Source: an uncultured Clostridia bacterium | Lineage (GTDB): Bacteria > Bacillota > Clostridia > Christensenellales > Borkfalkiaceae | Assembly (NCBI GenBank): GCA_947626305.1 | Contig: CANQRP010000005.1 | Coordinates: forward strand, 1-38,880 | DNA length: 38,880 bases | Reading direction: 5' to 3' | Shown: positions 30,288-37,908 of the stretch, piece after piece | Layout: each line of letters starts with the position of its first letter | Numbering within the stretch: position 1 is the stretch's first letter | The notes under the pieces: generated by a model | Told to the model about the DNA's origin: nothing | Seen by the model: the letters and a program-made list of their open reading frames with translations, nothing else | Databases searched by the model: none | Translations under genes and position numbers: made by a program

Positions 30288-31177
30288 TGCCGCTCCTCTC
30301 CGCAGCCATGACGGGCGCGCTGTCCGCTTCCGCAGTTAGAACAGGCGCGCTGTCCGCCCCCTCTGTCATCTCGAGCGCGCTGCCTGCCCCCTCTGTCATC
30401 TCGAGCGCAGGCGCAGCCGCAGTCGCAGCCGCAGTCGAGAGATCTCTCGCCTTTTCCGAGCTATGGTATTGGTTCCTTCTCATGGCGGTAGTGTGCTATT
30501 TCATCGGCTGTTTCAACTTTGCCGTGCTTATCGCGCGGTTCAAACACAAGGATGTGCACAAGATCGGCAGCGGGAACCCGGGCACGATGAACATTTCCCG
30601 CGAGTTCGGGTTGAAAGTGGGGCTTGTGAACTTTCTGCTCGACGCCTGCAAGGGGGGGATCCCTGCGCTCATCAGCTATTTCGTTTTCCGCAGCTATGTG
30701 TTTGCGGGCACCAACGTCGTGATCTCCGACTTTACACGCTATTTCTGCGGCGTCTGCGTCATCATCGGGCACATCTGGCCCGTGACGATGAAATTCAAAG
30801 GCGGAAAGGGCATTGCTTCCACCTTGGGGTTGTTTTGGTTTTGTATTTCCTGCGAAACATGGTGGTACTTTTTCATCATGTTTGCGCTGTTGCTCTTCGG
30901 TGTTGTGGGGTACATCGCCTATACCGAGTGGGGGAGCATGGGCTCGCTGCTCGGCGTAACGGGGTTTTCCGTTTGGCAGGGGCTGATGTTCTTTTTCCGC
31001 TACGAGGCGGAGATCGCAAACGGCTGGGTGATCGCCTGCTTTATGATGCTTCTCGCGCTGAATGTTCTCACGTGGTTTGCGCACCGCAAGAACCTCGTGC
31101 GGCTCTACGCGGGCGAGGAACACCGCACCTCGGTGCGAAAGCTCTCCCACGGCAAGAGAGGGATGAAAAATATGTAA
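30287..31177 (+). CDS. plsY: Glycerol-3-phosphate acyltransferase PlsY with repeat-derived N-terminal extension
   Basis: The 296-residue membrane enzyme acylates glycerol-3-phosphate from acyl-phosphate, the first step of phospholipid synthesis. Conserved sites are GSGNPGTMNISREFG (about 95), a GHIWPVTMKFKGGKGIAS stretch (about 160-177), and the family helices. The normal PlsY start corresponds to about residue 60 (YWFLLMAVVCYFIGCFNFAV). The extra N-terminus is low-complexity Ala/Ser/Val sequence built of 10-residue units (TGALSASAVR, TGALSAPSVI, SSALPAPSVI). Only the ATG at 30287 has a ribosome site (GGAGGA, 30275-30280); the internal Met has none. So the extension is probably translated. 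The gene is coupled to der. A gpsA gene, often next in this cluster, is absent. Confidence 0.9.
   Translation: MPLLSAAMTGALSASAVRTGALSAPSVISSALPAPSVISSAGAAAVAAAVERSLAFSELWYWFLLMAVVCYFIGCFNFAVLIARFKHKDVHKIGSGNPGTMNISREFGLKVGLVNFLLDACKGGIPALISYFVFRSYVFAGTNVVISDFTRYFCGVCVIIGHIWPVTMKFKGGKGIASTLGLFWFCISCETWWYFFIMFALLLFGVVGYIAYTEWGSMGSLLGVTGFSVWQGLMFFFRYEAEIANGWVIACFMMLLALNVLTWFAHRKNLVRLYAGEEHRTSVRKLSHGKRGMKNM
30311..30440 (+). repeat. In-frame 30-bp tandem repeats at the 5' end of plsY
   Basis: GCGCGCTG recurs at 30315, 30345 and 30375 (period 30 bp). The block CCCCCTCTGTCATCTCGAG occurs twice (about 30357-30375 and 30387-30405). The downstream end, CAGTCGAGAGATC (30432-30443), is complementary in part to ATCTCGA, giving an interspersed-repeat-like inverted structure. 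Confidence 0.85.
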
Positions 31178-31183
31178 AGCGTT

Positions 31184-31420
31184 TCGCGGAAAATCTTGCT
31201 GCGCAATCTTTTCCGCGAGGAAATGAGCTTTTACGTTTTAACTCAGTTGTCCTCTCGGTCGCGTTGTCGGGCACTAAGGCAAAAGTAATTGCCGAATTGG
31301 GTCGCGCAGCGCAAAAGCGCGGTTTTGCTCGCGCAAGGAATTTTATCCGCGAAAAATCTTTTGCTTTGGCAAAAGCTTTTTCCGTGAGGAAATGAGCTTT
31401 TACGTTTTAACTTTCTCATC
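31184..31420 (+). repeat. Dispersed hairpin-array repeat, family B copy 3
   Basis: It starts 7 nt after the plsY stop. The first hairpin (31184-31218) is TCGCGGAAAA-TC-TTGC-TGC-GCAA-TC-TTTTCCGCGA. The middle block (31305-31336) matches copies 1 and 2, and a last hairpin ends near 31386. A 27-nt direct repeat (31217-31243 and 31386-31412, beginning GAGGAAATGAGC) is inside it. Sequence continues as related AT-richer remnants to about 31520. No gene is visible. Confidence 0.8.
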
Positions 31421-31529
31421 CTCTTGTTCGCGTTGTCTGGCAAGAAGTTGCAAGTGTGCAACAGATTGAGTGCGCTTATGGAAAAGTGTGATTTTCCAAC
31501 GCGCAGTGATTGTGGGAACATCTTTTCTT

Positions 31530-31630
31530 GCCGTCACCCGCTGTGCGGGGGAAGGGTAGGGAAGGGGGTCCTGCCCCTGTTTACGGGGGCGGGTGGCGCC
31601 GAAGGCGTCAGGTGGGGGTGCCATTCCAAT
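31530..31630. repeat. C/G-rich hairpin repeat block (family C-like)
   Basis: The run CCGCTGTGCGGGGGAAGGG, then GCCCCTGTTTACGGGGGC and GGCGCCGAAGGCGTC, contains several short hairpins and resembles the block at 28370-28440. I see no gene here. Confidence 0.55.
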
Positions 31631-31637
31631 CTTTGCG

Positions 31638-31860
31638 TCATTCCGCCCCGCCCGCACGTTCTATGTTGCCGAAGGGCGGCACGAGGAGCGTCAGCGCCGA
31701 AGTAGCCGCAGCGGAAAGAACGAAGTTCGAAATGGCAATTCTCCGAGGGAATCTTGTTACGTCGAGGCGCGATAGAACAAACCCAAACGCAACAAGATGC
31801 CTTCGCGGACTTGCTTACGGGACTGCGTAAATGGAATGCGGCTCAGCATGACGCTTTGAG
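31638..31860 (+). repeat. Dispersed intergenic repeat, family A copy 3
   Basis: This is the most complete copy. Its first 48 nt (31638-31685) are identical to inverted 21996-22043 and near-identical to 21-68. The middle (31686-31762) matches copy 4, and 31780-31825 matches copy 2 (ACGCAACAAGATGCCTTC). No credible coding sequence. Confidence 0.85.
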
Positions 31861-31884
31861 AAGTCACATGACGCGAGGTGGGTG

Positions 31885-31945
31885 TGGTGAATGCCACCAC
31901 CTCAGTCACCTTCGGTGACAGCTCCTCCTCGGGAGGAGCCATCGG
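31885..31945 (+). repeat. Family C repeat ending in a terminator-like hairpin
   Basis: CACCACCTCAGTCACC, then a GTCACC-TTC-GGTGAC hairpin and GCTCCTCCTCGGGAGGAGC (stem). The first part matches inverted 28541-28575. It ends about 40 bp before the DUF368 gene. Confidence 0.7.
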
Positions 31946-31983
31946 CAGTCATTTTCCGCAACCGGTCGCAATAATCATAAAAC

Positions 31984-32895
31984 ATGGAAGAAACGCAAAA
32001 ACAACAGAATCAGCTCGTTCGCTTTCTCCTCGACATTCTGCGTGGGGTGGCGATCGGAGTGGCGTTCATCATCCCGGGTTTTTCGGGCGGGTCGGTCGCG
32101 GCGATCCTCGGCGTGTACGAAAAACTCGTCGGGGCGATCGCCGACTTTTTCAAACACTTCAAGTCGAGCTTTCTCACCCTGCTTCCCATTGTTTTGGGAA
32201 TGCTCCTCGGCATTGCCGCGCTCATTCTGCCCATCCAATGGGGGCTGAAACACTACCCCATGCCCACCGTTACGCTGTTCGTGGGGCTGGCGCTCGGCGG
32301 GCTTCCCTCCGTTGTCGATAAAATGAAGGGACCTGAGAGACCCTCGTGGAAACATCTCCTTGCCTGTGCGCTCCCGCTTGCCTTAGCGGCGTCGCTCTGT
32401 TTTCTTCCCCTCGGGCGGGAAGTCGACCTCTTTCACCTCGACTTCGGCGGGTATCTCCTGCTCGTGCTCGTCGGGATCGCGGGTTCGGCGGCGCTCGTCG
32501 TGCCGGGCATCTCGGGCTCCATGCTCCTGCTCATCTTCGGCTATTATAACCCCGTGGTGCGGCTCATCACCGAGCATCTGTTGCACGGGCAGCAGGTGGG
32601 AATTTGCCTTCTCGTGCTCGCCTGTCTTGCGGTGGGGCTCGTCATCGGCTTCTTCGGCATCTCCGTGGTGATGAAATTTCTCTTGAACAAATTCCCCCGC
32701 GGCACTTATTTTGCGATCTTCGGATTCATCATCGGCAGTGTTCCCGCGGTGTACGCGTCGGTCATTCGCGAAACGGGTCGCATTTTGTTCTCGAACCCGT
32801 GGTATTGGGTCGTTGCCGCCCTGTTGCTTTTCGTCGGCTTCGCGCTTTCCTTTTCTCTCGTTTTTTGGCAGAAAAAAGCGCGGCAAAAATCATAG
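31984..32895 (+). CDS. popT: DUF368 family protein, probable polyprenyl-phosphate transporter
   Basis: The 303-residue protein has eight or more hydrophobic segments and two inverted copies of a PG(F/I)SG motif: IIPGFSGGSVAAILGVY (about 29) and VVPGISGSMLLLIFGYY (about 170). This is the DUF368 signature. DUF368 proteins (PopT) have been reported to recycle undecaprenyl phosphate across the membrane for cell-wall synthesis; the assignment here rests on the family. The ATG at 31984 has no ribosome binding site, and a poor -10-like AATAAT (31970-31975) lies just upstream, so a leaderless or very short leader is possible. RidA follows closely and may be co-transcribed. Confidence 0.88.
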   Translation: MEETQKQQNQLVRFLLDILRGVAIGVAFIIPGFSGGSVAAILGVYEKLVGAIADFFKHFKSSFLTLLPIVLGMLLGIAALILPIQWGLKHYPMPTVTLFVGLALGGLPSVVDKMKGPERPSWKHLLACALPLALAASLCFLPLGREVDLFHLDFGGYLLLVLVGIAGSAALVVPGISGSMLLLIFGYYNPVVRLITEHLLHGQQVGICLLVLACLAVGLVIGFFGISVVMKFLLNKFPRGTYFAIFGFIIGSVPAVYASVIRETGRILFSNPWYWVVAALLLFVGFALSFSLVFWQKKARQKS

Positions 32896-32908
32896 AGGAG
32901 AGAGACAT

Positions 32909-33280
32909 ATGCAAACGGTTTACACAAACAAAGCGCCTGCGGCGATCGGACCGTATTCCCAGGCGAAGATCGCGGGCGGGCTGCTGTTTACTTCGGGACA
33001 GATCCCCGTCGACCCCGTGAGCGGGGAAGTTGTTGCGGGCGGCATCGAGGCGCAGACGGAGAGGGTCTGCAAAAATCTCGCAGCGGTATTGGAGGAAGCG
33101 GGCACGTGCTTTGCAAAAGTCGTAAAGACCACCTGCTTTTTGGCGGACATGGGGGACTTTGCGGCGTTCAACGGCGTGTACGCGAAGTATTTTTCCGAGA
33201 AGCCGGCGCGCTCCTGCGTGGCGGTAAAGGCGCTCCCGAAAGGGGTGCTTGCGGAGATCGAATTGATCGCGGAATTATAA
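32909..33280 (+). CDS. ridA: RidA family enamine/imine deaminase
   Basis: The 123-residue protein matches the RidA (YjgF/YER057c/UK114) family, which hydrolyses reactive 2-aminoacrylate and related imines released by PLP enzymes. Visible features are IGPYSQAKIAGGLLFTSGQI at the N-terminus, a central KVVKTTCFLADMGDFAAFN, and the active-site Arg in KPARSCVAVKALPKG with a final ELIAEL containing the conserved Glu. Length is typical. The ATG at 32909 follows GAGGAGAGA. The gene lies 13 bp after DUF368 and ends at two consecutive hairpin terminators. Confidence 0.95.
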   Translation: MQTVYTNKAPAAIGPYSQAKIAGGLLFTSGQIPVDPVSGEVVAGGIEAQTERVCKNLAAVLEEAGTCFAKVVKTTCFLADMGDFAAFNGVYAKYFSEKPARSCVAVKALPKGVLAEIELIAEL

Positions 33281-33285
33281 GAAAA

Positions 33286-33367
33286 TGCGCCGCCCGCGCC
33301 GCAAGAATTGCGGCGCGGGCGGCGCAGTCCGTAAAAGCGAAAAAAGGCGGAGCATTCCGCCTTTTTT
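33286..33367. terminator. Tandem hairpins, second one a bidirectional terminator
   Basis: Hairpin one is a 19-bp perfect stem (33286-33304 with 33308-33326, GAA loop) lacking a T run. Hairpin two, AAAAAAGGCGGA (33340-33351) with TCCGCCTTTTTT (33356-33367) and loop GCAT, is a symmetric terminator serving ridA and the minus-strand fusion gene. Confidence 0.9.
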
Positions 33368-33380
33368 GTCTGTCTTCCGC

Positions 33381-35960
33381 TTATTTCAGAAAGAGGCGCA
33401 CGAGCCGTTCCCAAATTTTCTTGTACGGCTGATAGCGCATCGGCAAGTCGAACCACGTCTTTTTGTCCACGATGCTCTTGTTGTGCGAAAAGCAGTCGAA
33501 CCCGTCTTTGCCGTGGTAGCTGCCCATGCCGCTCTCTCCCACTCCGCCGAACCCCATGTTCGAGGTGGCAAGGTGGATCACGACGTCGTTCACGCACCCG
33601 CCGCCGAAGGCAATGCGGGAGGTGAAGGTGCGAATTTGTTGCTTATCCGAGGAGAAGAGGTAGCACGCGAGCGGAGAATTTCCCGCATTGATCTTTGCGA
33701 TCACCGCTTCGTCGTCCTCATAGAGGAGCACGGGCAGCAGAGGTCCGAAAATTTCCTCTTGCATCACGGCGTCCTCATACGACACGTTCCGCAAGACCGT
33801 AGGCTCTATGCGGAGCGTCATTTCGTCCCTCTTTCCGCCGCAGTAAATTTTCTCGCCGTCCATGAGCGCGGAGAGGCGCGCAAAGTGTTTTTCATTGACG
33901 ATCTTTCCGTAATCGGGATTTTTCAGCGGCTCCTTCCCGAACTGTTTTTCGATCTGTTTTTTGAGTTCCGGAAGCAATTTATACGCGATGTCTCTGTGGG
34001 CGAGGATGTAGTCGGGCGCAACGCAGGTCTGCCCGCAGTTGAGGAATTTTCCGAACACAATGCGCTTTGCCGCAAGGGGGATGTCGGCGCTCTTTGCCAC
34101 GATGCAGGGGGATTTCCCGCCGAGTTCCAACGTGACGGGAATGAGTTTTTCCGCCGCCCGCCGCATGACCTCCTTGCCGACCGCCATGCTTCCCGTAAAG
34201 AAAATTTTGTCGAAGGCAAGGTCGAGGAGCCGAGCATTCTCTGCCCGCCCGCCGAGCACCACATAGACGAGTTCGGGCGGAAAGGTCTCTTCCATGATTT
34301 TTTTGAGAAGGGCACCCGTCGCGGGGGAATATGCCGAGGGTTTCAGGATGACGGTATTCCCCGCGGCGAGCGCGTCCGCGAGAGGCTCGGCGGTGAGAAG
34401 GAAGGGGTAGTTCCACGGGCTCATGACGAGCACATTGCCGTAGGGCGACGGTTTGACATAACTCCGCGCGGGGAATTGCGCCAGAGGCGTCTTTACACGT
34501 CGCTCGCGCGAAAAGCGTTTCAGATGTTTGAGCTGATAGGTGATCTCGGAGAGGGTAAGCCCCGTCTCGCACATATAGCTCTCCGCGTTCCCCTTGCCGA
34601 GGTCGGCTTTGAGTGCGGCGTGAATTTCCGCTTCGTGCGCCGAAATCGCCGCTTTGAGCTTGCGGAGCGCGCGGACCCTGCTTTTTACGGGGAGGGTGAG
34701 CCCGCTCGCGAAGTAGTCTTGCTGTAATTTCAGCGTTTCTTCGGCGGAACCGCCGTACTGCGTGCGGGCGGCGCGGAAGAGTTCCGCAAGGGCGTCGGCA
34801 TCCATGAGCCTCGGCACGGGGTAAAGGGGATTTGCCTCCCTGTCCGCATTTTTCGCGAGACGGGGAATATCCTTTTCCCACACTTCAAGGGAGGAGGGAA
34901 TGCCCATTTCGGCGTTCAGCGTCTCCACCCATTTTATCATTTCCTCCGCGCAGCGCGCATCCTCTTTTTCGTTGCACACGCCGCTTTTGCGGGCGAGCGA
35001 GGCGAGCCTTTTCCGGCAGGACTTGCCGTAGCGTCTGAGCACGATGGGGAGGAGGGTGGCGTTCGTTCTGCCGTGGGGGTAGTTATAGGCTCCGCCGAGC
35101 GCGTGTGCCGCGGCGTGCACGTAGCCGACGTACGATACGGTAAAAGCAAGCCCCGCTTCGAAGGCGGCGAGCTGCATGTCCTTGCGGGCAGCCATGTCCT
35201 CGCCGTTCCGGTAGGCGGTAAGCAGAGAATGATTGATGCGCTTTACGGCGCTTATGGAAAGTTTTCTCGTACGGCGGGTGGTCGAACACCCGATGTATGT
35301 CTCCATCGCATGAGTGAGGGCGTCGAGCCCCGTCTCCGCCGTGGGCGCAGGCGGCAGGGTCTTCGTCATCACGGGGTCCAGAAGGGCGTACTTCGGTGCG
35401 AGGCAGAAGGAGAGGATCGTAAACTTGAAATGAGTCTTGTCGTCGGTGACGACCGCGGCGATCGTCGCTTCGCTGCCCGTTCCGGAAGTCGTCGGCACGG
35501 CGAGGAAGAAGGGCTGTCTTCCCATCACTTTGAGAATGCCCTTCATTTGCAACAGGCTCTTTTTCGGCTTTATCAGCCGCGCGCACACTCCCTTGGCGCA
35601 GTCGATGGGGGAGCCGCCCCCTACGGCGACGAGGAGATCGCACTGCTTTTCGCGATAGCGCGCGAGCGCGCTCTCGATCGCCGAAACGGTGGGATTTGCG
35701 GGGGTCTCGTCGAAGATTTCGCAGGCAATGTTCTGCGCCGCGAACGCCTCTTCGAGCGGCTTGGTCAACCCGCAGGCGTTTACCCCCTTATCCGTCACGA
35801 TGAGCGCACGTTTGCCCTTGGTCTTTGCAAGCGCCGCCGCTTCCCGACAGCTGCCGATCAGTTGCGGGGTGCGGTAGGGCATGAGCGGGATCGCAATGCG
35901 GAATACCGTCTGAAAGAGTCTGCACCATACGGCACGGAAAAAATTCATCCGAGATTTCAT
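33381..35960 (-). CDS. Iron-containing alcohol dehydrogenase fused to class 3-like aldehyde dehydrogenase
   Basis: The 859-residue protein joins two complete oxidoreductases. Residues 25-405 are a Fe-ADH domain: GGGSPIDCAKG (114-124), TTSGTGSEAT (157-166), and metal ligands D213, H217 (GLDALTHAME), H282 (YVHAAAHALGG) and H296 (PHGRTN). Residues 410-859 are an ALDH of the ALDH3 kind: SPWNYPF (N517), FFTGS, LELGGKSP (E612) and NCGQTCVAPDY with catalytic C646. The order is the reverse of AdhE, whose acylating ALDH is N-terminal, and this ALDH is of the acid-forming type by family. It could oxidise an alcohol to an acid with channelling, or dismutate aldehyde. The ATG at 35960 has AGAGGT upstream. 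Confidence 0.92.
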   Translation of the reverse strand: MKSRMNFFRAVWCRLFQTVFRIAIPLMPYRTPQLIGSCREAAALAKTKGKRALIVTDKGVNACGLTKPLEEAFAAQNIACEIFDETPANPTVSAIESALARYREKQCDLLVAVGGGSPIDCAKGVCARLIKPKKSLLQMKGILKVMGRQPFFLAVPTTSGTGSEATIAAVVTDDKTHFKFTILSFCLAPKYALLDPVMTKTLPPAPTAETGLDALTHAMETYIGCSTTRRTRKLSISAVKRINHSLLTAYRNGEDMAARKDMQLAAFEAGLAFTVSYVGYVHAAAHALGGAYNYPHGRTNATLLPIVLRRYGKSCRKRLASLARKSGVCNEKEDARCAEEMIKWVETLNAEMGIPSSLEVWEKDIPRLAKNADREANPLYPVPRLMDADALAELFRAARTQYGGSAEETLKLQQDYFASGLTLPVKSRVRALRKLKAAISAHEAEIHAALKADLGKGNAESYMCETGLTLSEITYQLKHLKRFSRERRVKTPLAQFPARSYVKPSPYGNVLVMSPWNYPFLLTAEPLADALAAGNTVILKPSAYSPATGALLKKIMEETFPPELVYVVLGGRAENARLLDLAFDKIFFTGSMAVGKEVMRRAAEKLIPVTLELGGKSPCIVAKSADIPLAAKRIVFGKFLNCGQTCVAPDYILAHRDIAYKLLPELKKQIEKQFGKEPLKNPDYGKIVNEKHFARLSALMDGEKIYCGGKRDEMTLRIEPTVLRNVSYEDAVMQEEIFGPLLPVLLYEDDEAVIAKINAGNSPLACYLFSSDKQQIRTFTSRIAFGGGCVNDVVIHLATSNMGFGGVGESGMGSYHGKDGFDCFSHNKSIVDKKTWFDLPMRYQPYKKIWERLVRLFLK

Positions 35961-35984
35961 AATTTACCTCTTTTTTATGAGGAT

Positions 35985-36013
35985 ATTATAGGACGCACGG
36001 CGGCGAAAGTCAA
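35985..36013 (-). promoter_or_regulatory. Promoter of the ADH-ALDH fusion gene
   Basis: On the minus strand TTGACT (36013-36008), a 17-bp spacer and TATAAT (35990-35985). Transcript start near 35978, 18 nt before the start codon. Confidence 0.9.
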
Positions 36014-36060
36014 CCGATTTAATTCATTTTGTGAACAGAAAACCTTCTTTTTTGTAAATT

Positions 36061-36140
36061 GAGCAAAATGCGGGTCGGGCGCAAAATCGGGCATTTGAGA
36101 GCAAAATATGAAAATTTTTGCCGATTTCGGCGAAAAATGA
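36061..36140. other. AT-rich divergent control region with iterated GCAAAAT and an inverted repeat
   Basis: The 347-bp gap between the fusion gene and the RpiR-type gene holds no gene. Three direct GCAAAAT repeats start at 36063, 36081 and 36101 (about two helical turns apart). An inverted repeat, ATTTTTGCCGA with TCGGC-G-AAAAAT (36114-36138), follows. These are candidate regulator sites; nothing else stands out between 36140 and 36220. Confidence 0.45.
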
Positions 36141-36220
36141 AAAAATTTATCCTCTTTTTTCTCCAATGTTTGAAGCGATTTTGCAAAAAAAAGGAAACTT
36201 ATGCAATAAATCGAGAATGC

Positions 36221-36249
36221 TTGACAAAGGAATTCAGACATCTTACAAT
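36221..36249 (+). promoter_or_regulatory. Promoter of the RpiR-type regulator gene
   Basis: TTGACA (36221-36226), a 17-bp spacer and TACAAT (36244-36249), giving a leader of about 52 nt. Confidence 0.85.
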
Positions 36250-36307
36250 GGAGGCAAATTTTGTCCGCAACCGAAAAAAAGAATGCGGGAGCATATGGAG
36301 GTTTGAT

Positions 36308-37141
36308 ATGCCGGATAGCATCGGGGGCAGACCGATCACTGTTCGCAGGGAAGATCTGACAAAAAGTCAAAAGAAGTTGCTCGACTTCTTCACTAAAACC
36401 GATCGTCAGGGTCTCGCTTTAATGACCATTACCGATCTTGCCAACGAAGCGGGGGTCGCCGAGTCGACCGTGTTGCGCTTTTGCCGTGTACTCGGCTACA
36501 ACGGATACCATGAATTCCGTCTCAACCTCGCCCAGGGGGACTCCGGGCTCGAAGCGCGCATAAGGAGCGAGGGGCTGGAATACGCGGAGAGCATTGCGGA
36601 CGCATACGAAACGGCAATGATCAATTGCCGCAAGATACTCACGCGCGAACGGTTGCAGGCGGTGTACAACATGATCTTCGAAGCCGAGGCGGTATGCTGC
36701 TTCGGTCTGGGATACTCCTATCTTGCGGCGCTGGAAATGCACAACCGTCTCATGACGATGGGGATCCTCACTTATTGCGAGCAGGATCCGCATTTGCAAA
36801 ACGTGCTCATTTCTTCGCGCAGCGAAAAGGACTTGCTCATCATTTTCAGTGTGTCGGGCAGCACCAAGGATACGGTGGAGGCGGCGGAACTTGCGCGCGC
36901 CTGCGGCATGAAGGTGCTCGTCATCACCTGCGGCGAAAAGTCTCCGCTTACGCAGTTTGCGGACCTCGTGCTCGCCGTTCCGCCCGTGGGAAAGGGGTCC
37001 CGCCCCGGGGACATGACGGGGAAGGTCTCACAGCTGTTTTTGGCGGATGTGATCTGTACGGGCATCCATCTGTCCGACAAATCCCGGTTCGACGGTTTTG
37101 TGGCGCGCAGCAGCCGCGCTACCGTAAGTAAACTCATCTGA
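36308..37141 (+). CDS. MurR/RpiR family transcriptional regulator
   Basis: The 277-residue protein has an N-terminal HTH_6 domain (about 15-80; MTITDLANEAGVAESTVLRF is the helix-turn-helix) and a C-terminal SIS sugar-phosphate-binding domain (about 115-255; FGLGYSYLAALEMHNRLM and IIFSVSGSTKDTVEAAELAR). Such regulators sense phosphosugars. I chose the ATG at 36308 because GGAGG lies at 36297-36301; the frame stays open 83 codons upstream, through the promoter. It is divergent from the ADH-ALDH fusion, which makes that gene a candidate target, although RpiR proteins usually control sugar catabolism. A strong terminator follows. Confidence 0.92.
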   Translation: MPDSIGGRPITVRREDLTKSQKKLLDFFTKTDRQGLALMTITDLANEAGVAESTVLRFCRVLGYNGYHEFRLNLAQGDSGLEARIRSEGLEYAESIADAYETAMINCRKILTRERLQAVYNMIFEAEAVCCFGLGYSYLAALEMHNRLMTMGILTYCEQDPHLQNVLISSRSEKDLLIIFSVSGSTKDTVEAAELARACGMKVLVITCGEKSPLTQFADLVLAVPPVGKGSRPGDMTGKVSQLFLADVICTGIHLSDKSRFDGFVARSSRATVSKLI

Positions 37142-37150
37142 CGGATTCCC

Positions 37151-37178
37151 CGCCCCGCGAAAAGCGGGGCGTTTTTTT
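37151..37178 (+). terminator. Intrinsic terminator
   Basis: CGCCCCGC (37151-37158) pairs with GCGGGGCG (37164-37171), loop GAAAA, then seven T residues (37172-37178). Confidence 0.95.
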
Positions 37179-37189
37179 CGGGAAGGGAC

Positions 37190-37218
37190 TTGCGCAATTT
37201 GCGTCGCTGTGATATAAT
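37190..37218 (+). promoter_or_regulatory. Promoter of rubrerythrin
   Basis: TTGCGC (37190-37195), a 17-bp spacer and TATAAT (37213-37218), followed by AAAAGGAG before the ATG at 37247. Confidence 0.75.
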
Positions 37219-37246
37219 AAATAAAAAACGAAAAGGAGAACAAACG

Positions 37247-37789
37247 ATGGCTGAAAACAAATATGCGGGCACGCAGACCGAAAAGAACTTGCAGGCGGCG
37301 TTTGCGGGGGAATCGCAGGCGCGCAACAAGTACACGTACTTTGCCTCCGTTGCCAAAAAAGAGGGGTACGAACAGATCTCCGCACTGTTTTCCAAGACGG
37401 CGGACAACGAAAAGGAACATGCAAAACTTTGGTTGAAGGAGCTCTGCGGCATCGGAGACACCGCCACCAACCTCAACGAGGCGGCGGACGGCGAGAACTA
37501 TGAGTGGACGGATATGTACGAGGGCTTTGCCAAGACCGCGGAAGAGGAGGGCTTCCCCGCGCTTGCGGCAAAATTCCGCATGGTAGCCGCGATCGAGAAG
37601 CATCACGAAGAGCGGTACCGCGCATTGCTCCACAACCTCGAAACGGCACAGGTGTTCGAGCGGAGCGAAGTAAAAGTTTGGGAATGCCGCAACTGCGGGC
37701 ATATCATCGTCGGCACCAAGGCGCCCGAGATCTGTCCCGTGTGCGCGCATCTGCAGAGCTACTTCGAAATTTCCGCACAGAACTATTGA
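37247..37789 (+). CDS. rbr: Rubrerythrin
   Basis: The 180-residue protein reduces hydrogen peroxide in the cytoplasm of anaerobes. The N-terminal ferritin-like diiron domain (about 1-140) has helix motifs [36 protein letters not shown] and [10 protein letters not shown], supplying the Glu and His ligands. The C-terminal rubredoxin-like domain has CRNCG and CPVCA Cys pairs for one Fe. Length is slightly under the classical type but complete. The ATG at 37247 has AGGAG 8 nt upstream. It is monocistronic, between its own promoter and a bidirectional terminator. It indicates an oxygen-sensitive anaerobic lifestyle. Confidence 0.96.
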   Translation: MAENKYAGTQTEKNLQAAFAGESQARNKYTYFASVAKKEGYEQISALFSKTADNEKEHAKLWLKELCGIGDTATNLNEAADGENYEWTDMYEGFAKTAEEEGFPALAAKFRMVAAIEKHHEERYRALLHNLETAQVFERSEVKVWECRNCGHIIVGTKAPEICPVCAHLQSYFEISAQNY

Positions 37790-37858
37790 GCCTTCGGGCG
37801 TGCTGCCCCCCTGCATCGCGGAACGCCCCCGATAAAACCCGATCGAAAGTAAAATAAA

Positions 37859-37896
37859 ATGCGCCCCAAAAGTCCGAGACTTTTGGGGCGCATGGT
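37859..37896. terminator. Bidirectional terminator
   Basis: ATGCGCCCCAAAAGTC (37859-37874) pairs with its complement (37878-37893) around a CGA loop. It separates rubrerythrin from the convergent surface-protein gene. Confidence 0.85.
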
Positions 37897-37908
37897 TTTC
37901 GTCGGGAT

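Noticed and set aside
31178-31983. Small genes or toxin-antitoxin remnants in the long gap
   Set aside because: Open frames here lack ribosome sites and coincide with dispersed repeats present in other gaps.
33381-35960. Standard bifunctional AdhE
   Set aside because: Domain order is reversed and the ALDH domain is of the class 3 type rather than the acylating type.
36059-36307. N-terminal extension of the RpiR-type regulator
   Set aside because: The upstream open frame runs through the promoter and lacks a ribosome site; the ATG at 36308 has GGAGG at the right distance.
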